Below are positions 25,589-34,107 of a stretch of DNA of 64,000 nt, one piece after another. The stretch comes from Alsobacter sp045348435 (GTDB lineage Bacteria; Pseudomonadota; Alphaproteobacteria; Rhizobiales; Beijerinckiaceae): NCBI RefSeq assembly GCF_045348435.1, contig NZ_CP157484.1:3906001-3970000 (forward strand), written 5' to 3'. Position 1 is the first letter of the stretch; the number at the start of each line of letters is the position of its first letter. A model generated the notes under the pieces. It saw only the letters and a list, made by a program, of their open reading frames with translations. It was not told the DNA's origin and did not search any database. Made by a program: the position numbers and the translations under genes.

Positions 25589-26683
25589 ATGACGAAGCTC
25601 GCCCTTCCGCTCGCATCGGGCCTGGCCCTCGCGCTCACCGCCGGCGTCGCCGCCGCGCAGGTCCCGCAGGGATACCCGGCCGACTACGCCGCCACGATCG
25701 AGGCCGCCAAGAAGGAAGGCAAGGTCGTGGTGTACGGCACCACCGACGCCGCCGCCGCCAACTTCCTGGTGAAGGACTTCGAGGCGCTCTATGGCCTCAA
25801 GGTCGAATACAACGACCTCAACTCCACCGAACTCTACAACCGCTTCATCGCCGAGGCCGCCGCCGGCCAGGGCACCGCGGACGTGACGTGGTCCTCCGCG
25901 CAGGACCTGCAGATCAAGCTCGTCAATGACGGCTACGGCGCCGCCTACAAGACCCCCGAGGCCGCAGCCATCCCGTCCTGGGCCAACTACAAGGACAGCG
26001 CCTACGGGGTCACCTACGAGCCCGTCGCCATCATCTACAACAAGCGCCTCGTCCCGGCCGAGGACGTGCCGAAGAGCCACGAGGACCTGCTGAAGCTCCT
26101 CACCGCCAAGCCCGACGCCTACAAGGGCAAGGTCACCGCCTATGATCCCGAGCGCTCGGGCGTCGGCTACCTGTTCTTCACGCAGGACGACCTCGCCTTC
26201 AAGCAGGCCTGGGACCTGTTCAAGGCCTTCGGCAAGACCGAGATCAAGCTCTACACCTCCGCCGGCGCCATGCTGGAGCGCGTCACCTCGGGCGAGCACC
26301 TCATCGGCTATGGCGTGTTCGGCTCCTACGCCCTGTCGCGCTCCAAGAAGGACGCGAATATCGGCATCGTCCTGCCCAAGGACTACACGCTGATCGCCTC
26401 GCGCGTGGCGTTCCTGTCCAGCAAGGCCAAGAACCCGAACGCCGGAAAGCTGTTCCTCGACTACATGCTGTCGAAGCGCGGCCAGACGATCATCGCCAAC
26501 CAGGCCGAGCTCTACTCGCTGCGCGACGACGTGCAGGGCGAGGCGACGGTCGCCAAGGTCAAGGAGCAGGTCGGGAACGCCATCCGGCCGATCCAGATCA
26601 ACGCCGACCTGGCGTCGAACCTCGACACCGTGAAGCGCCTCAAGTTCCTGAAGCAGTGGCAGGCGGCCCTCAAGGGCAACTGA
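25589..26683 (+). CDS. ABC transporter periplasmic substrate-binding protein (ferric-iron/phosphonate-type family)
   Basis: The ATG follows an AAGGAGA site and gives 364 residues with a clear signal peptide (MTKLALPLASGLALALTAG, cleavage near AAAQ). The mature domain begins GKVVVYGTTDAAAANFLVKDFEALYGLKVEY, typical of the FbpA/PhnS/PgtC-like class of binding proteins. It is clearly paralogous to the C-terminal domain of the upstream kinase. It heads a transport operon with permease and ATPase. The ligand is uncertain: relatives bind ferric iron, 2-aminoethylphosphonate, polyamines or phosphoglycerates. Confidence 0.88.
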   Translation: MTKLALPLASGLALALTAGVAAAQVPQGYPADYAATIEAAKKEGKVVVYGTTDAAAANFLVKDFEALYGLKVEYNDLNSTELYNRFIAEAAAGQGTADVTWSSAQDLQIKLVNDGYGAAYKTPEAAAIPSWANYKDSAYGVTYEPVAIIYNKRLVPAEDVPKSHEDLLKLLTAKPDAYKGKVTAYDPERSGVGYLFFTQDDLAFKQAWDLFKAFGKTEIKLYTSAGAMLERVTSGEHLIGYGVFGSYALSRSKKDANIGIVLPKDYTLIASRVAFLSSKAKNPNAGKLFLDYMLSKRGQTIIANQAELYSLRDDVQGEATVAKVKEQVGNAIRPIQINADLASNLDTVKRLKFLKQWQAALKGN

Positions 26684-26718
26684 GGCGCTTTACTGAAACA
26701 GCCCATCGGGAAGAAGCT

Positions 26719-26836
26719 CCGTCATCCCCGGCGGGCTGCGCAGCAGCCCGGGAAGGGGATCCAGGCGACCGGGCGTCACGCCGCCCCTGGATCCCCTTCT
26801 CCTCCGCGGCTTCGCCGCTCCGGCCGGGGATGACGG
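26719..26836. repeat. intergenic repeat family A, copy 1 (CCGTCATCCCCGG type)
   Basis: The element opens with CCGTCATCCCCGG and closes with CCGGGGATGACGG; inside, GGGATCCAG and CTGGATCCC form a second nested arm pair. Copies 2-4 are at 51673-51803, 56345-56471 and 57566-57675. This copy sits between the binding-protein and permease genes of one operon and could act as an mRNA stabiliser or partial attenuator. Confidence 0.85.
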
Positions 26837-26894
26837 CCGCCTCGCTTTACACCGCAGCACTTTCGACCCCTGCGGCCGCGCCGGGAGCACCGCC

Positions 26895-28565
26895 ATGCCT
26901 TTCGCCGTCTTCCGCTTCGCCACGCTGGCCATCATGGCGTCGGCGGTGCTCGCCCCCATCGGGCTGATCATCTACCAGAGCTTCCTGGACGGGCCGTTCT
27001 TCACGCCCAATGTCCACTTCAGCCTCGACGCCTTCCAGTTCGTGCTGGAGGACGACGATTTCTGGGACGCCCTCAAGACGTCCATCATCGTGGCCGCCGG
27101 CATGACGGCGATCTCGATCCCGCTCGGCGTGGTGCTGGCCTTCCTGCTCGCCCGCACGGACGTGCCCGGCAAGGCGTTCCTGGAGCCGCTGGTGCTCGTG
27201 CCGATCTTCATGTCGGCCGTGGTGCTCGCCTTCGGGTACGTGGTGGCGCTGGGGCCGGTCGGCATCTTCTCCACCTTCGTGAAGGGCATGATCGGCACGG
27301 TGCCCTGGAGCATCTACTCGGTCACGGCGATCACCATCATCGCCGGCCTCACGCATGTGCCGCATGTCTATCTCTACACCTCGGCGGCGCTGCAGAACCT
27401 GGGCGCCGACCTCGAGGAGGCCGCCCGCACGACCGGCGCGTCGCCGCTGCGGGTGGCGCTGACGGTGAGCCTGCCGATGGTGACCCCCGCCGTGCTCTAC
27501 GCGGCCGTGCTGATCTTCTTCCTCGGCTTCGAGCTGTTCGGCCTGCCCCTGGTGCTGGGCGATCCCAAGGGCATCCTGGTGCTCGCCACCTACCTGTACA
27601 AGCTCACCAACAAGCTCGGCGTGCCGTCTTACCAGCTCATGGCCGTCGTGGTGGTCGCCATCATCCTGATCGCCATCCCGCTCGTCTATCTGCAGCGCCG
27701 GCTGCTGGCGCAGTCCAACAAATACGTTTCGGTGCGCGGCAAGGCGGCCAAGCGCGCGCCGCTGCGGCTCGGCGCGCTGCGCTGGCCGGCCTTCGCCATC
27801 ATCATGCTGTGGTTCGTGGTGACGGTCGGCATCCCGGTCTTCGGCATCCTGCTGCGCTCCTTCGTGACCACCTGGGGCGAGGGCGTGCGCCTCGCCGAGG
27901 TGCTCACGCTGGCCCATTACCGCGACCTCGTGGACTACCCGAACGCCATCCACGCCATCGTCAACACCATCCTGATCGGCGCCATCGGCGGCGCCCTCTC
28001 GGTGGCCTGCTACACCGCCGTCGCGCTCGCCATGCACCGCTGGCGCTCGGGCTGGACGCGCATCGCCGACTATCTGGTGATGATCCCGCGCGCCATGCCG
28101 GGCCTCGTCGCGGGCCTCGCCATGCTCTGGCTGTTCCTGTTCCTGCCGCCGCTGCAGCCGCTGCGCGCCACGCTGGTGTCGATCTGGCTCGCCTACACGG
28201 TCGTGTGGCTCGCCTATGGGACGCGCCTCGTCGCTGGCACCATGCTGCAGATCGGCTCCGAACTGGAGGAGGCCGGCCGCTCCGTCGGCGGCACGCAGGG
28301 CCGGGTCGCGCGCGACATCACCGTGCCGCTGGTCAAGTCCGGCATGCTGGCCGCCTGGCTGCTGATCTTCCTGATCTTCGCCCGCGAATACTCCACCGGC
28401 ATCTATCTGCTGGGTCCCGGCACCGAGGTGATCGGCTCGCTCATGGTGTCGCTGTGGGGCACCGGCGCCATCGATCTCGTCTCGGCGCTCGCCGTCATCA
28501 ACATCCTCATCATCTCGGTGGGCCTCGGCCTCGCCCTGCGTCTGGGAGTGCGCCTCCATGGCTGA
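26895..28565 (+). CDS. ABC transporter permease, double-length (FbpB type)
   Basis: This 556-residue inner-membrane protein has about twelve hydrophobic segments arranged as two homologous halves. Each half has an EAA loop: LGADLEEAARTTGASPLRVALTVSLPMVTPA near residue 180 and IGSELEEAGRSVGGTQGRVARDITVPLVKSG near 470, the sites that contact the ATPase. Fused permeases of this kind belong to the Fe3+/2-aminoethylphosphonate/putrescine family. Its stop overlaps the ATPase start by 8 bases. Confidence 0.92.
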   Translation: MPFAVFRFATLAIMASAVLAPIGLIIYQSFLDGPFFTPNVHFSLDAFQFVLEDDDFWDALKTSIIVAAGMTAISIPLGVVLAFLLARTDVPGKAFLEPLVLVPIFMSAVVLAFGYVVALGPVGIFSTFVKGMIGTVPWSIYSVTAITIIAGLTHVPHVYLYTSAALQNLGADLEEAARTTGASPLRVALTVSLPMVTPAVLYAAVLIFFLGFELFGLPLVLGDPKGILVLATYLYKLTNKLGVPSYQLMAVVVVAIILIAIPLVYLQRRLLAQSNKYVSVRGKAAKRAPLRLGALRWPAFAIIMLWFVVTVGIPVFGILLRSFVTTWGEGVRLAEVLTLAHYRDLVDYPNAIHAIVNTILIGAIGGALSVACYTAVALAMHRWRSGWTRIADYLVMIPRAMPGLVAGLAMLWLFLFLPPLQPLRATLVSIWLAYTVVWLAYGTRLVAGTMLQIGSELEEAGRSVGGTQGRVARDITVPLVKSGMLAAWLLIFLIFAREYSTGIYLLGPGTEVIGSLMVSLWGTGAIDLVSALAVINILIISVGLGLALRLGVRLHG

Positions 28566-29622
28566 CCTCGTCATCGAAAACGTCAAGCTGAGCTACGGCG
28601 ACGTCGACATCCTCAAGGGCGTCTCGCTGTCGGTCGAAAAGGGCCAGATCGTCGCCCTGCTGGGCCCCTCCGGCTCCGGCAAGACCACGCTGCTGCGCTG
28701 CGTGGCCGGCCTCGAGCAGCCCTATGCGGGCCGCATCGCCATCGCGGGGAAGACCCTCTTCGACGGCGCCAAGGACATCAACCTGCCGCCCGAGGAGCGC
28801 GGCCTCGGCCTCGTCTTCCAGAGCTACGCGCTCTGGCCGCACAAGACCGTGTACGACAACGTCGCCTACCCGCTGAAGCTGCGCGGCGTCGCCGGGGCGC
28901 AGATCAAGACCCGCGTCGCCCGGGCGCTGGAGAGCATCGGCATCGGCCATCTGGGCGCCCGCTTCCCGCACCAGCTCTCGGGCGGCCAGCAGCAGCGCGT
29001 CGCGCTCGCCCGCGCGCTCGTCTACGAGCCGCCGGTGATCCTGCTGGACGAGCCGCTCTCCAACCTCGACGCCAAGCTGCGCGAGGAGGCACGCGTGTGG
29101 CTGCGCCAGCTCATCAGCGAGCTCGGCCTGTCGGCGCTGTGCGTCACCCACGACCAGGTCGAGGCGATGGCGCTCGCCGACCGCATCCTGCTGCTCAACG
29201 GCGGCGTGGTGGAGCAGCAGGGCACCCCCGAAGAGATGTATGGCAGCCCGGCGACCCTCTTCGCGGCCGAGTTCATGGGCGCCAACAACCGCCTGCCCGG
29301 CAAGGCCGTGAGCGTGGCGCCGGGCGCGGCGTCGCTCCTCTTCGGCGACGAGCGCCTGGAGGGCGTGCCCTGCGGCCCTGTCGCGGAGGGCGACGACGCC
29401 TATGGGGTCATCCGGCTGGAGCGCGTGCGGGTGGCCGACGGCCCCGGGCCGAACCGGATCCGCATGACGCTCACGGCCGAGATGTATCTGGGCGAGCGCT
29501 ACGAACTGCTCTTCCGCAAGGGCGACGTCACGGTGCGCATCTTCTCCGGCGCGCGCATCGCCGGCGGCGACCACTGGCTGGAGTTCCCGCGCGAATCCTT
29601 CTGGGTCTGTCCCCGGAGCTGA
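28558..29622 (+). CDS. ABC transporter ATP-binding protein (FbpC/PotA family)
   Basis: The 354-residue protein has Walker A GPSGSGKTTLLR (residues ~38-49), Q-loop LVFQSYALWPH, signature LSGGQQQRVALARAL, Walker B VILLDEPLSNLDAK and switch His in CVTHDQVEA. A C-terminal regulatory beta domain (TOBE-like, residues ~240-350) follows, as in the carbohydrate/iron/polyamine importers. It energises the double permease encoded just upstream; the M14-type peptidase gene begins seven bases after its stop. Confidence 0.94.
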   Translation: MADLVIENVKLSYGDVDILKGVSLSVEKGQIVALLGPSGSGKTTLLRCVAGLEQPYAGRIAIAGKTLFDGAKDINLPPEERGLGLVFQSYALWPHKTVYDNVAYPLKLRGVAGAQIKTRVARALESIGIGHLGARFPHQLSGGQQQRVALARALVYEPPVILLDEPLSNLDAKLREEARVWLRQLISELGLSALCVTHDQVEAMALADRILLLNGGVVEQQGTPEEMYGSPATLFAAEFMGANNRLPGKAVSVAPGAASLLFGDERLEGVPCGPVAEGDDAYGVIRLERVRVADGPGPNRIRMTLTAEMYLGERYELLFRKGDVTVRIFSGARIAGGDHWLEFPRESFWVCPRS

Positions 29623-29628
29623 TCCTGG

Positions 29629-31401
29629 ATGGCTGTCCTCCTGGACCTTCGCATCCCCCGCACGATCGACCGCCTGGTCGAGTGGCTCGCGGTGGCGGGC
29701 CTCGCCGGCGCCGACGTGGAGGCCTGGGTCTTCGAGGACGCGGCCGCGCGCGCTGCCGCCGAGGCGCGGCTGGCCGCCTGCGGCGTCGCGGCGCGCTTTC
29801 GCAGCGCCTACAAGCCGCTCGTGCACCACGTCCTGGAGGAGCTCGACCTCGCCGAGGCCGCATCCCTGGCGCTGCGCTACCCGGTCCACCCGGACGCCGC
29901 GCCGGCGCGTTTTCGCATGGAGGCCTATCCGCTGGCCGCCCTGGCGGGCGACATCCCGCTCACGATGGAGCCGGGCGACGCCGGCCTCGAATATCGCCTC
30001 GACGTCGTCTTCCGGGACGGGCGCCGCGAGAGCCGCAGCGTCTTCGCGCCGAACCGGGTGCGGCCGGATGCGCTCGGCCGGCCGGCGCTGTCGCCTGCCG
30101 GATGGCTGCGGATCAGGCGCGCTCCCGACGGCGCTCCAGACCGCGACGAGACGGTGGAGACCGACCTCGAAGCCGCCTTCGCAGCCGCGATGGCGGCGGT
30201 CGACGCCCATCCCTGGGGCGACGCGCAGCCCTATTTCGACCGGCTGCGCATCGCCGTCGGCATCGGCGGGGTCGAACGGACCCTGCCGGTCCTCGACGAG
30301 CTCATGAGCACGCGCGAGGGCCTGCACGAGGACCTCTATTTCTCCCTCCTGGAGCGCTTCATCCGCCGCGCCGGCCTGCCCGACGGCGATCGTCGCCTGC
30401 GGCCCGGGCAGATCGCGCCCGACATCTTCGCCGCCGAGGGCGACACGACGGTGCGGGTCGAGACGCTGCCGCACGAGCCCCCGCCGCCGGACGTCGCGGC
30501 CGAACCGGTGGCCGACGACGCCACGCAGGCGCCGCCTCCGGCCGCCGTGGCCGCCTCCCTCGCCCAGTTCGGCGGCCGCGCCCTGCTGGCGCGCTCGCGG
30601 CAGGGCCGGCCGGTGCGCGGCGTCGTCGTCGCGGGCGAAGGCCCGCCGGTCCTGATCACCGGCGGCCAGCACGCCAACGAGACCTCGGGCGTGGTCGGCG
30701 CGCTGCGGGCCGCCCGGGAGCTCGCCCGCCAGGGCGCGGCCTTCGCCCTGATCCCGGTCGAGAACCCGGACGGATATGCGCTCCACCAGGCGCTCATCGC
30801 CCGCAGCCCGTCCCACATGCATCACGCCGCCCGCTACACGGCGCTCGGCGACGATCTCGAATACCGGTCGGCGCCGCCCTATGGCGAGGCCGAGGCCCGG
30901 CGGGAGGCGCTGCTCCTCACCGGCGCGGACCTGCACATCAACCTGCACGGCTACCCGGCCCATGAGTGGACGCGGCCGCTGAGCGGCTATGCGCCGCGCG
31001 GCTTCGAGGCGTGGTCGATCCCCAAGGGCTTCTTCCTCATCCTGCGCGTCCGGCCCGGGCTGCAGGCTTATGGACGCGCTTTCCTGGAGCGGCTGACGGC
31101 CCGTTTCGCGCCCGTCGCGGACCTGATGGCGTTCAACCGCGCCGAGCTCGCCGCCTATGCGGCGCATGCCGGCGAGGTCGGGGTCCCGACGCTCAACGGG
31201 ATCGCCTGCGCGCTGGTCGAGCGGCCCGAGCAGCCCTGCCCGCTGCAGCTCATCACCGAATATCCCGACGAGACCGTGTCCGGGGCCGCCTTCCTGCGCG
31301 CCCACCGCGTCCAGCGCGACGCGGCGCTGTTCGCCCGCGCCCTCTTCGCCGAGGACGTCGCGAACGGCTTATGGCCGCCCGCCCCCGGAGCCATGGCCTG
31401 A
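29629..31401 (+). CDS. M14-family metallopeptidase-like protein
   Basis: A 590-residue product with no signal peptide. The C-terminal half has a zinc carboxypeptidase-like core: GGQHANETSG (H348 and E351 as the HxxE zinc pair), PVENPDGYALH, and LHINLHGYP (H440 as candidate third ligand). The N-terminal ~300 residues show no domain I recognise. In this family such enzymes trim peptides or hydrolyse amide bonds in small molecules. The gene begins seven bases after the ATPase stop, so it is almost certainly co-transcribed with the transporter and may process the imported compound in the cytoplasm. Confidence 0.78.
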   Translation: MAVLLDLRIPRTIDRLVEWLAVAGLAGADVEAWVFEDAAARAAAEARLAACGVAARFRSAYKPLVHHVLEELDLAEAASLALRYPVHPDAAPARFRMEAYPLAALAGDIPLTMEPGDAGLEYRLDVVFRDGRRESRSVFAPNRVRPDALGRPALSPAGWLRIRRAPDGAPDRDETVETDLEAAFAAAMAAVDAHPWGDAQPYFDRLRIAVGIGGVERTLPVLDELMSTREGLHEDLYFSLLERFIRRAGLPDGDRRLRPGQIAPDIFAAEGDTTVRVETLPHEPPPPDVAAEPVADDATQAPPPAAVAASLAQFGGRALLARSRQGRPVRGVVVAGEGPPVLITGGQHANETSGVVGALRAARELARQGAAFALIPVENPDGYALHQALIARSPSHMHHAARYTALGDDLEYRSAPPYGEAEARREALLLTGADLHINLHGYPAHEWTRPLSGYAPRGFEAWSIPKGFFLILRVRPGLQAYGRAFLERLTARFAPVADLMAFNRAELAAYAAHAGEVGVPTLNGIACALVERPEQPCPLQLITEYPDETVSGAAFLRAHRVQRDAALFARALFAEDVANGLWPPAPGAMA

Positions 31402-31480
31402 GACGCCCGCCGGAGCGGCGAAACTGACGAGCCCAGCCCGCGTTGTCCCCCTGAAACCCCGCTTTCAGAGAGGGCCCGCC

Positions 31481-32314
31481 ATGGCCGCACGTCACCAGGA
31501 TCGCCTCCCGCAACGGCGAAGCGCCCGCCTCCCCGCCCTGTGGCTCGGCTGCGCGCTGGGCATCCTCGCCGCCGCCTCGCCGGCCCTCGCCCAGAGCGGC
31601 GGCGGATCTTCGGGCGGCGGGTCTTCGGGCGGCGGATCCGCCGGCGGCGGCTCGTCGAGCGGCGGCGCCAGCTCCGGCGGCGTCTCGGGAGGCGCCGCGG
31701 GCGGGGTCGGCGGGGCTTCCGGGTCGGGGCTTTCGTCCGGCGCCTCGGGAACCGGCGCGGCCGGCGGCGGCCCCGGCTCCATCACCGCGCCTCCTGGCAC
31801 GGCCCTGTCCGGAACCGGTCAGGCGACCGGCCCAGCCCCCGCGCGCGGGACAGGCCAGCCCACCTCCTCGGGTGCGACCGCCCCGGACGCTTCGCCGGCC
31901 AATGCAGGCGGACCGCAGAGCGGCGCCCTCTCGGGCGGCCCCACGGGCGCGAACGCCGGCTCCGGCCAGACCAACGCGGGCGCCGTGAACAGCGGCCCCG
32001 TCAACGCCGCCAACCCGGCCGGGACCCAGGCGGGACCGGGCGTGAACGGGCCGGCCTCGCGCAGCGCCGGCGCTGGCGACGTGTGCGGCGACGTCCTCGC
32101 CAATCCGAGCAACTTCACCGCCAAGATCATCGCCGACTGCAAGGCCAAGACCGGCAAGCAGCCGGCTCCCCGCTCGGCGGAGATGAAATCCAACGGCATC
32201 GCCCCCGTAGACCGCCCGTCGCAGGTCCAGAAAGCGCGCGACGCCGACGACAACCGCGCCGTCGGAAGCATCTGCAGCGGCTGCGGCGTGACCCCGACCG
32301 GAAAGAAGCGCTAG
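31481..32314 (+). CDS. Gly/Ser-rich secreted protein of unknown function
   Basis: The ATG at 31481 begins a signal peptide (hydrophobic LPALWLGCALGILAAAS, cleavage near ALAQ) in a 277-residue protein. Residues ~40-110 are repeats of GGGSSGGGS type, encoded by near-repeated GGCGGCGGATCTTCG units. A Pro/Ala/Gly/Asn-rich middle follows. The C-terminal ~85 residues look folded and contain five Cys (DVCGDVLANPSNF, IADCK, SICSGCGV). It could be a surface-exposed linker-plus-anchor protein. No enzyme motif is present. Confidence 0.65.
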   Translation: MAARHQDRLPQRRSARLPALWLGCALGILAAASPALAQSGGGSSGGGSSGGGSAGGGSSSGGASSGGVSGGAAGGVGGASGSGLSSGASGTGAAGGGPGSITAPPGTALSGTGQATGPAPARGTGQPTSSGATAPDASPANAGGPQSGALSGGPTGANAGSGQTNAGAVNSGPVNAANPAGTQAGPGVNGPASRSAGAGDVCGDVLANPSNFTAKIIADCKAKTGKQPAPRSAEMKSNGIAPVDRPSQVQKARDADDNRAVGSICSGCGVTPTGKKR

Positions 32315-32332
32315 CGCACCGCGAGCGACCGA

Positions 32333-32360
32333 GCCTCGCGCTGTGATTGCGGCGCGAGGC
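32333..32360. terminator. palindromic stem between the Gly-rich protein and BLUF gene
   Basis: GCCTCGCGC (32333-32341) and GCGCGAGGC (32352-32360) can form a 9-bp stem with a 10-base loop, 18 bases after the stop codon of the upstream gene. No U-tract follows, so a terminator role is uncertain. Confidence 0.4.
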
Positions 32361-32426
32361 GAACATTAAGCGATTGTTCAGGGCTGGTCGGCAGCGTTGC
32401 CTGGGGCGCAATGACGGGCGACACGC

Positions 32427-32882
32427 ATGCCGCTGAGCAGACTGATCTATTACTCCCACCGGCGAATTCCGCCGCGGGAGGGTTTCCAGGCCATCAAGCA
32501 GATCCTGGACGTCTCCATCCGGAACAACCGGCGCAGCGCGGTCACCGGCTACATGGTCTTCGACGACCGCATCTTCGCGCAGGTGCTGGAGGGCGAACCG
32601 GAGGCCGTGCAGTCCACCTACGCCCGCATCGGACAGGACCGGCGCCACGGCGACCTCGTGCTGCTGGATTCCAGCCGCCAATCGGTCAGGGCCTTCCCCG
32701 ACTGGGCCATGGGCGCCACGCTCTGGCTCGACGAGATGACGTCCCTCCTGAGCCGGCGCGGCCTGACCGGGCTCGATCCCGAGCGCCTGGGCGCCGGCGG
32801 CGTCCTGGAGCTCGCGCTCGCCCTGCACGCCCGCGAGGCCCAGCGCAAGAAGCAGGCCCGCGAGAAGAGCCTTCAGTTCTGA
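32427..32882 (+). CDS. short BLUF-domain blue-light photoreceptor
   Basis: A 151-residue, single-domain BLUF protein. The flavin-site residues are all present at the expected spacing: Y8 in LIYYS, N34 in IRNNRRSAVTGYMVF, Q52 in FAQVLEGEPEAV, W93 and M95 in FPDWAMGA, with the RIGQDRRHGDL helix. The C-terminal ~50 residues form a charged helical tail rather than an output enzyme, so signalling must go through a partner protein. Start ATG at 32427. The downstream neighbour on the opposite strand is minE. Confidence 0.92.
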   Translation: MPLSRLIYYSHRRIPPREGFQAIKQILDVSIRNNRRSAVTGYMVFDDRIFAQVLEGEPEAVQSTYARIGQDRRHGDLVLLDSSRQSVRAFPDWAMGATLWLDEMTSLLSRRGLTGLDPERLGAGGVLELALALHAREAQRKKQAREKSLQF

Positions 32883-32899
32883 TCCCACGCTCCGCAACG

Positions 32900-32928
32900 A
32901 AAAAGGCGGCCGCATCGAAGCGTCCGCC
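32900..32928 (-). terminator. rho-independent terminator of minCDE
   Basis: On the minus strand GGCGGACGC (32928-32920) pairs with GCGGCCGCC (32913-32905) with one mismatch and a 6-base loop, followed by TTTTT (32904-32900). It lies 24 bases after the minE stop. Confidence 0.8.
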
Positions 32929-32951
32929 CTCGTTGACCGGTGTCGCGGGAC

Positions 32952-33224
32952 TCAGGCCGAGAGCGCGATGCGCACCCGCGCCTGGGTGGGGATGTCGACT
33001 TCCACCTCGAGGGTGGAGATCGCGTCGCCCCGTTCCATCTTGACCCGCACCTTGTCGGGCTCGACTTGCACGTGCTTGGCGATGACCGCCAGGATCTCCT
33101 CTCGCAGCACCCCGACGAGGTCGTTCTGGCCGACCATCGCGCGTTCATGGGCGAGGAGGATCTGCAGTCTGTCCCTGGCGACAGGCGCGGAGCCGCGGCG
33201 GCTGAAGAACTGCAAGAGGCTCAT
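32952..33224 (-). CDS. minE: cell division topological specificity factor MinE
   Basis: A 90-residue protein with the membrane-targeting N-terminus (MSLLQFFSRRGSAPVARDRL), the MinD-interacting segment (LQILLAHERAMVG) and the C-terminal dimerisation domain (EILAVIAKHVQVEPDKVRVKMERGD). The ATG overlaps the minD stop as ATGA (33221-33224). MinE drives pole-to-pole oscillation of MinCD, restricting Z-ring assembly to midcell. Confidence 0.97.
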   Translation of the reverse strand: MSLLQFFSRRGSAPVARDRLQILLAHERAMVGQNDLVGVLREEILAVIAKHVQVEPDKVRVKMERGDAISTLEVEVDIPTQARVRIALSA

Positions 33225-34036
33225 GCGGCTTTCCTTCCGAACAGCTTGCCGAACAGGCTGCGCCGGTTCTGGGGAACCGACATCGTGATGCTCTCCCCCA
33301 TCAGGCGCTTGGCTGCGTCCGCATAGGCGCGGGCCGGCGTGCTCGTCGGATTCGAAAGGGTCACGGGCGTGCCCAGATTGGAGGCGCGAAGCACCTCCTG
33401 GCTCTCCGGAATGATGCCGAGCAGCGGGATCGAGAGGATCTCGAGCACGTCGTCGACCTTCAGCATCTCGCCGCGCTCGGCGCGGGCGGTGTCGTAGCGG
33501 GTGAGCAGCAGGTGCTTGTCGATCCGCTCGCCCTTCTCGGCTTTCAGGGTCTTGGAGTCGAGCAGGCCGATGATCCGGTCGGAGTCGCGCACGGAGGACA
33601 CTTCGGGATTGGTGACCACGACCGCGAGGTCCGCATGCCGCATGGCGAGCCATGCGCCGCGCTCGATGCCGGCGGGGCTGTCGCAGATCACCCAGTCGAA
33701 CTTGGCGCGCAGGTCTTCCATGACCTTGGCGACGCCTTCCTCGGTGAGGGCGTCCTTGTCGCGCGTCTGCGACGCGGGCAGCAGATGGAGGTTCTCGAGA
33801 CGCTTGTCGCGGATGAGCGCCTGCGACAGCTTGGCGTCGCCCTGGACCACGTTGATGAGGTCGTAGACGACCCGGCGCTCGGCCCCCATCACGAGGTCGA
33901 GGTTGCGCAGCCCGACGTCGAAGTCGACGACGACCACGTTCTGTCCGCTCTGCGCCAAGGCGGCGCCCAGCGCTGCGGTGGAGGTCGTCTTGCCGACGCC
34001 CCCTTTGCCTGAAGTGACGACCAAGACCTTGGCCAT
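33221..34036 (-). CDS. minD: septum site-determining ATPase MinD
   Basis: A 271-residue ParA/MinD ATPase with the deviant Walker A VTSGKGGVGKTTSTAALG, switch I VVVVDFDVGLRNLDLVMG, Walker B-type DWVICDSPAGIE and a C-terminal amphipathic membrane-targeting helix (NRRSLFGKLFGRK). It recruits MinC to the membrane and is released by MinE. The gene lies between minC (72-base gap) and minE (4-base overlap). Confidence 0.97.
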   Translation of the reverse strand: MAKVLVVTSGKGGVGKTTSTAALGAALAQSGQNVVVVDFDVGLRNLDLVMGAERRVVYDLINVVQGDAKLSQALIRDKRLENLHLLPASQTRDKDALTEEGVAKVMEDLRAKFDWVICDSPAGIERGAWLAMRHADLAVVVTNPEVSSVRDSDRIIGLLDSKTLKAEKGERIDKHLLLTRYDTARAERGEMLKVDDVLEILSIPLLGIIPESQEVLRASNLGTPVTLSNPTSTPARAYADAAKRLMGESITMSVPQNRRSLFGKLFGRKAA

Positions 34037-34107
34037 TTCCGTCCGTCCTCCTCAACTGTGTCTCTGGCCGGCGCGCGTCGCCGGCTTACGCTGGTTCTCG
34101 GAATGCG

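Noticed and set aside
32366..32380. Possible CtrA box TTAA-N7-TTCA before the BLUF gene
   Set aside because: One mismatch in a non-cell-cycle context; such sites are expected by chance in this length of DNA.
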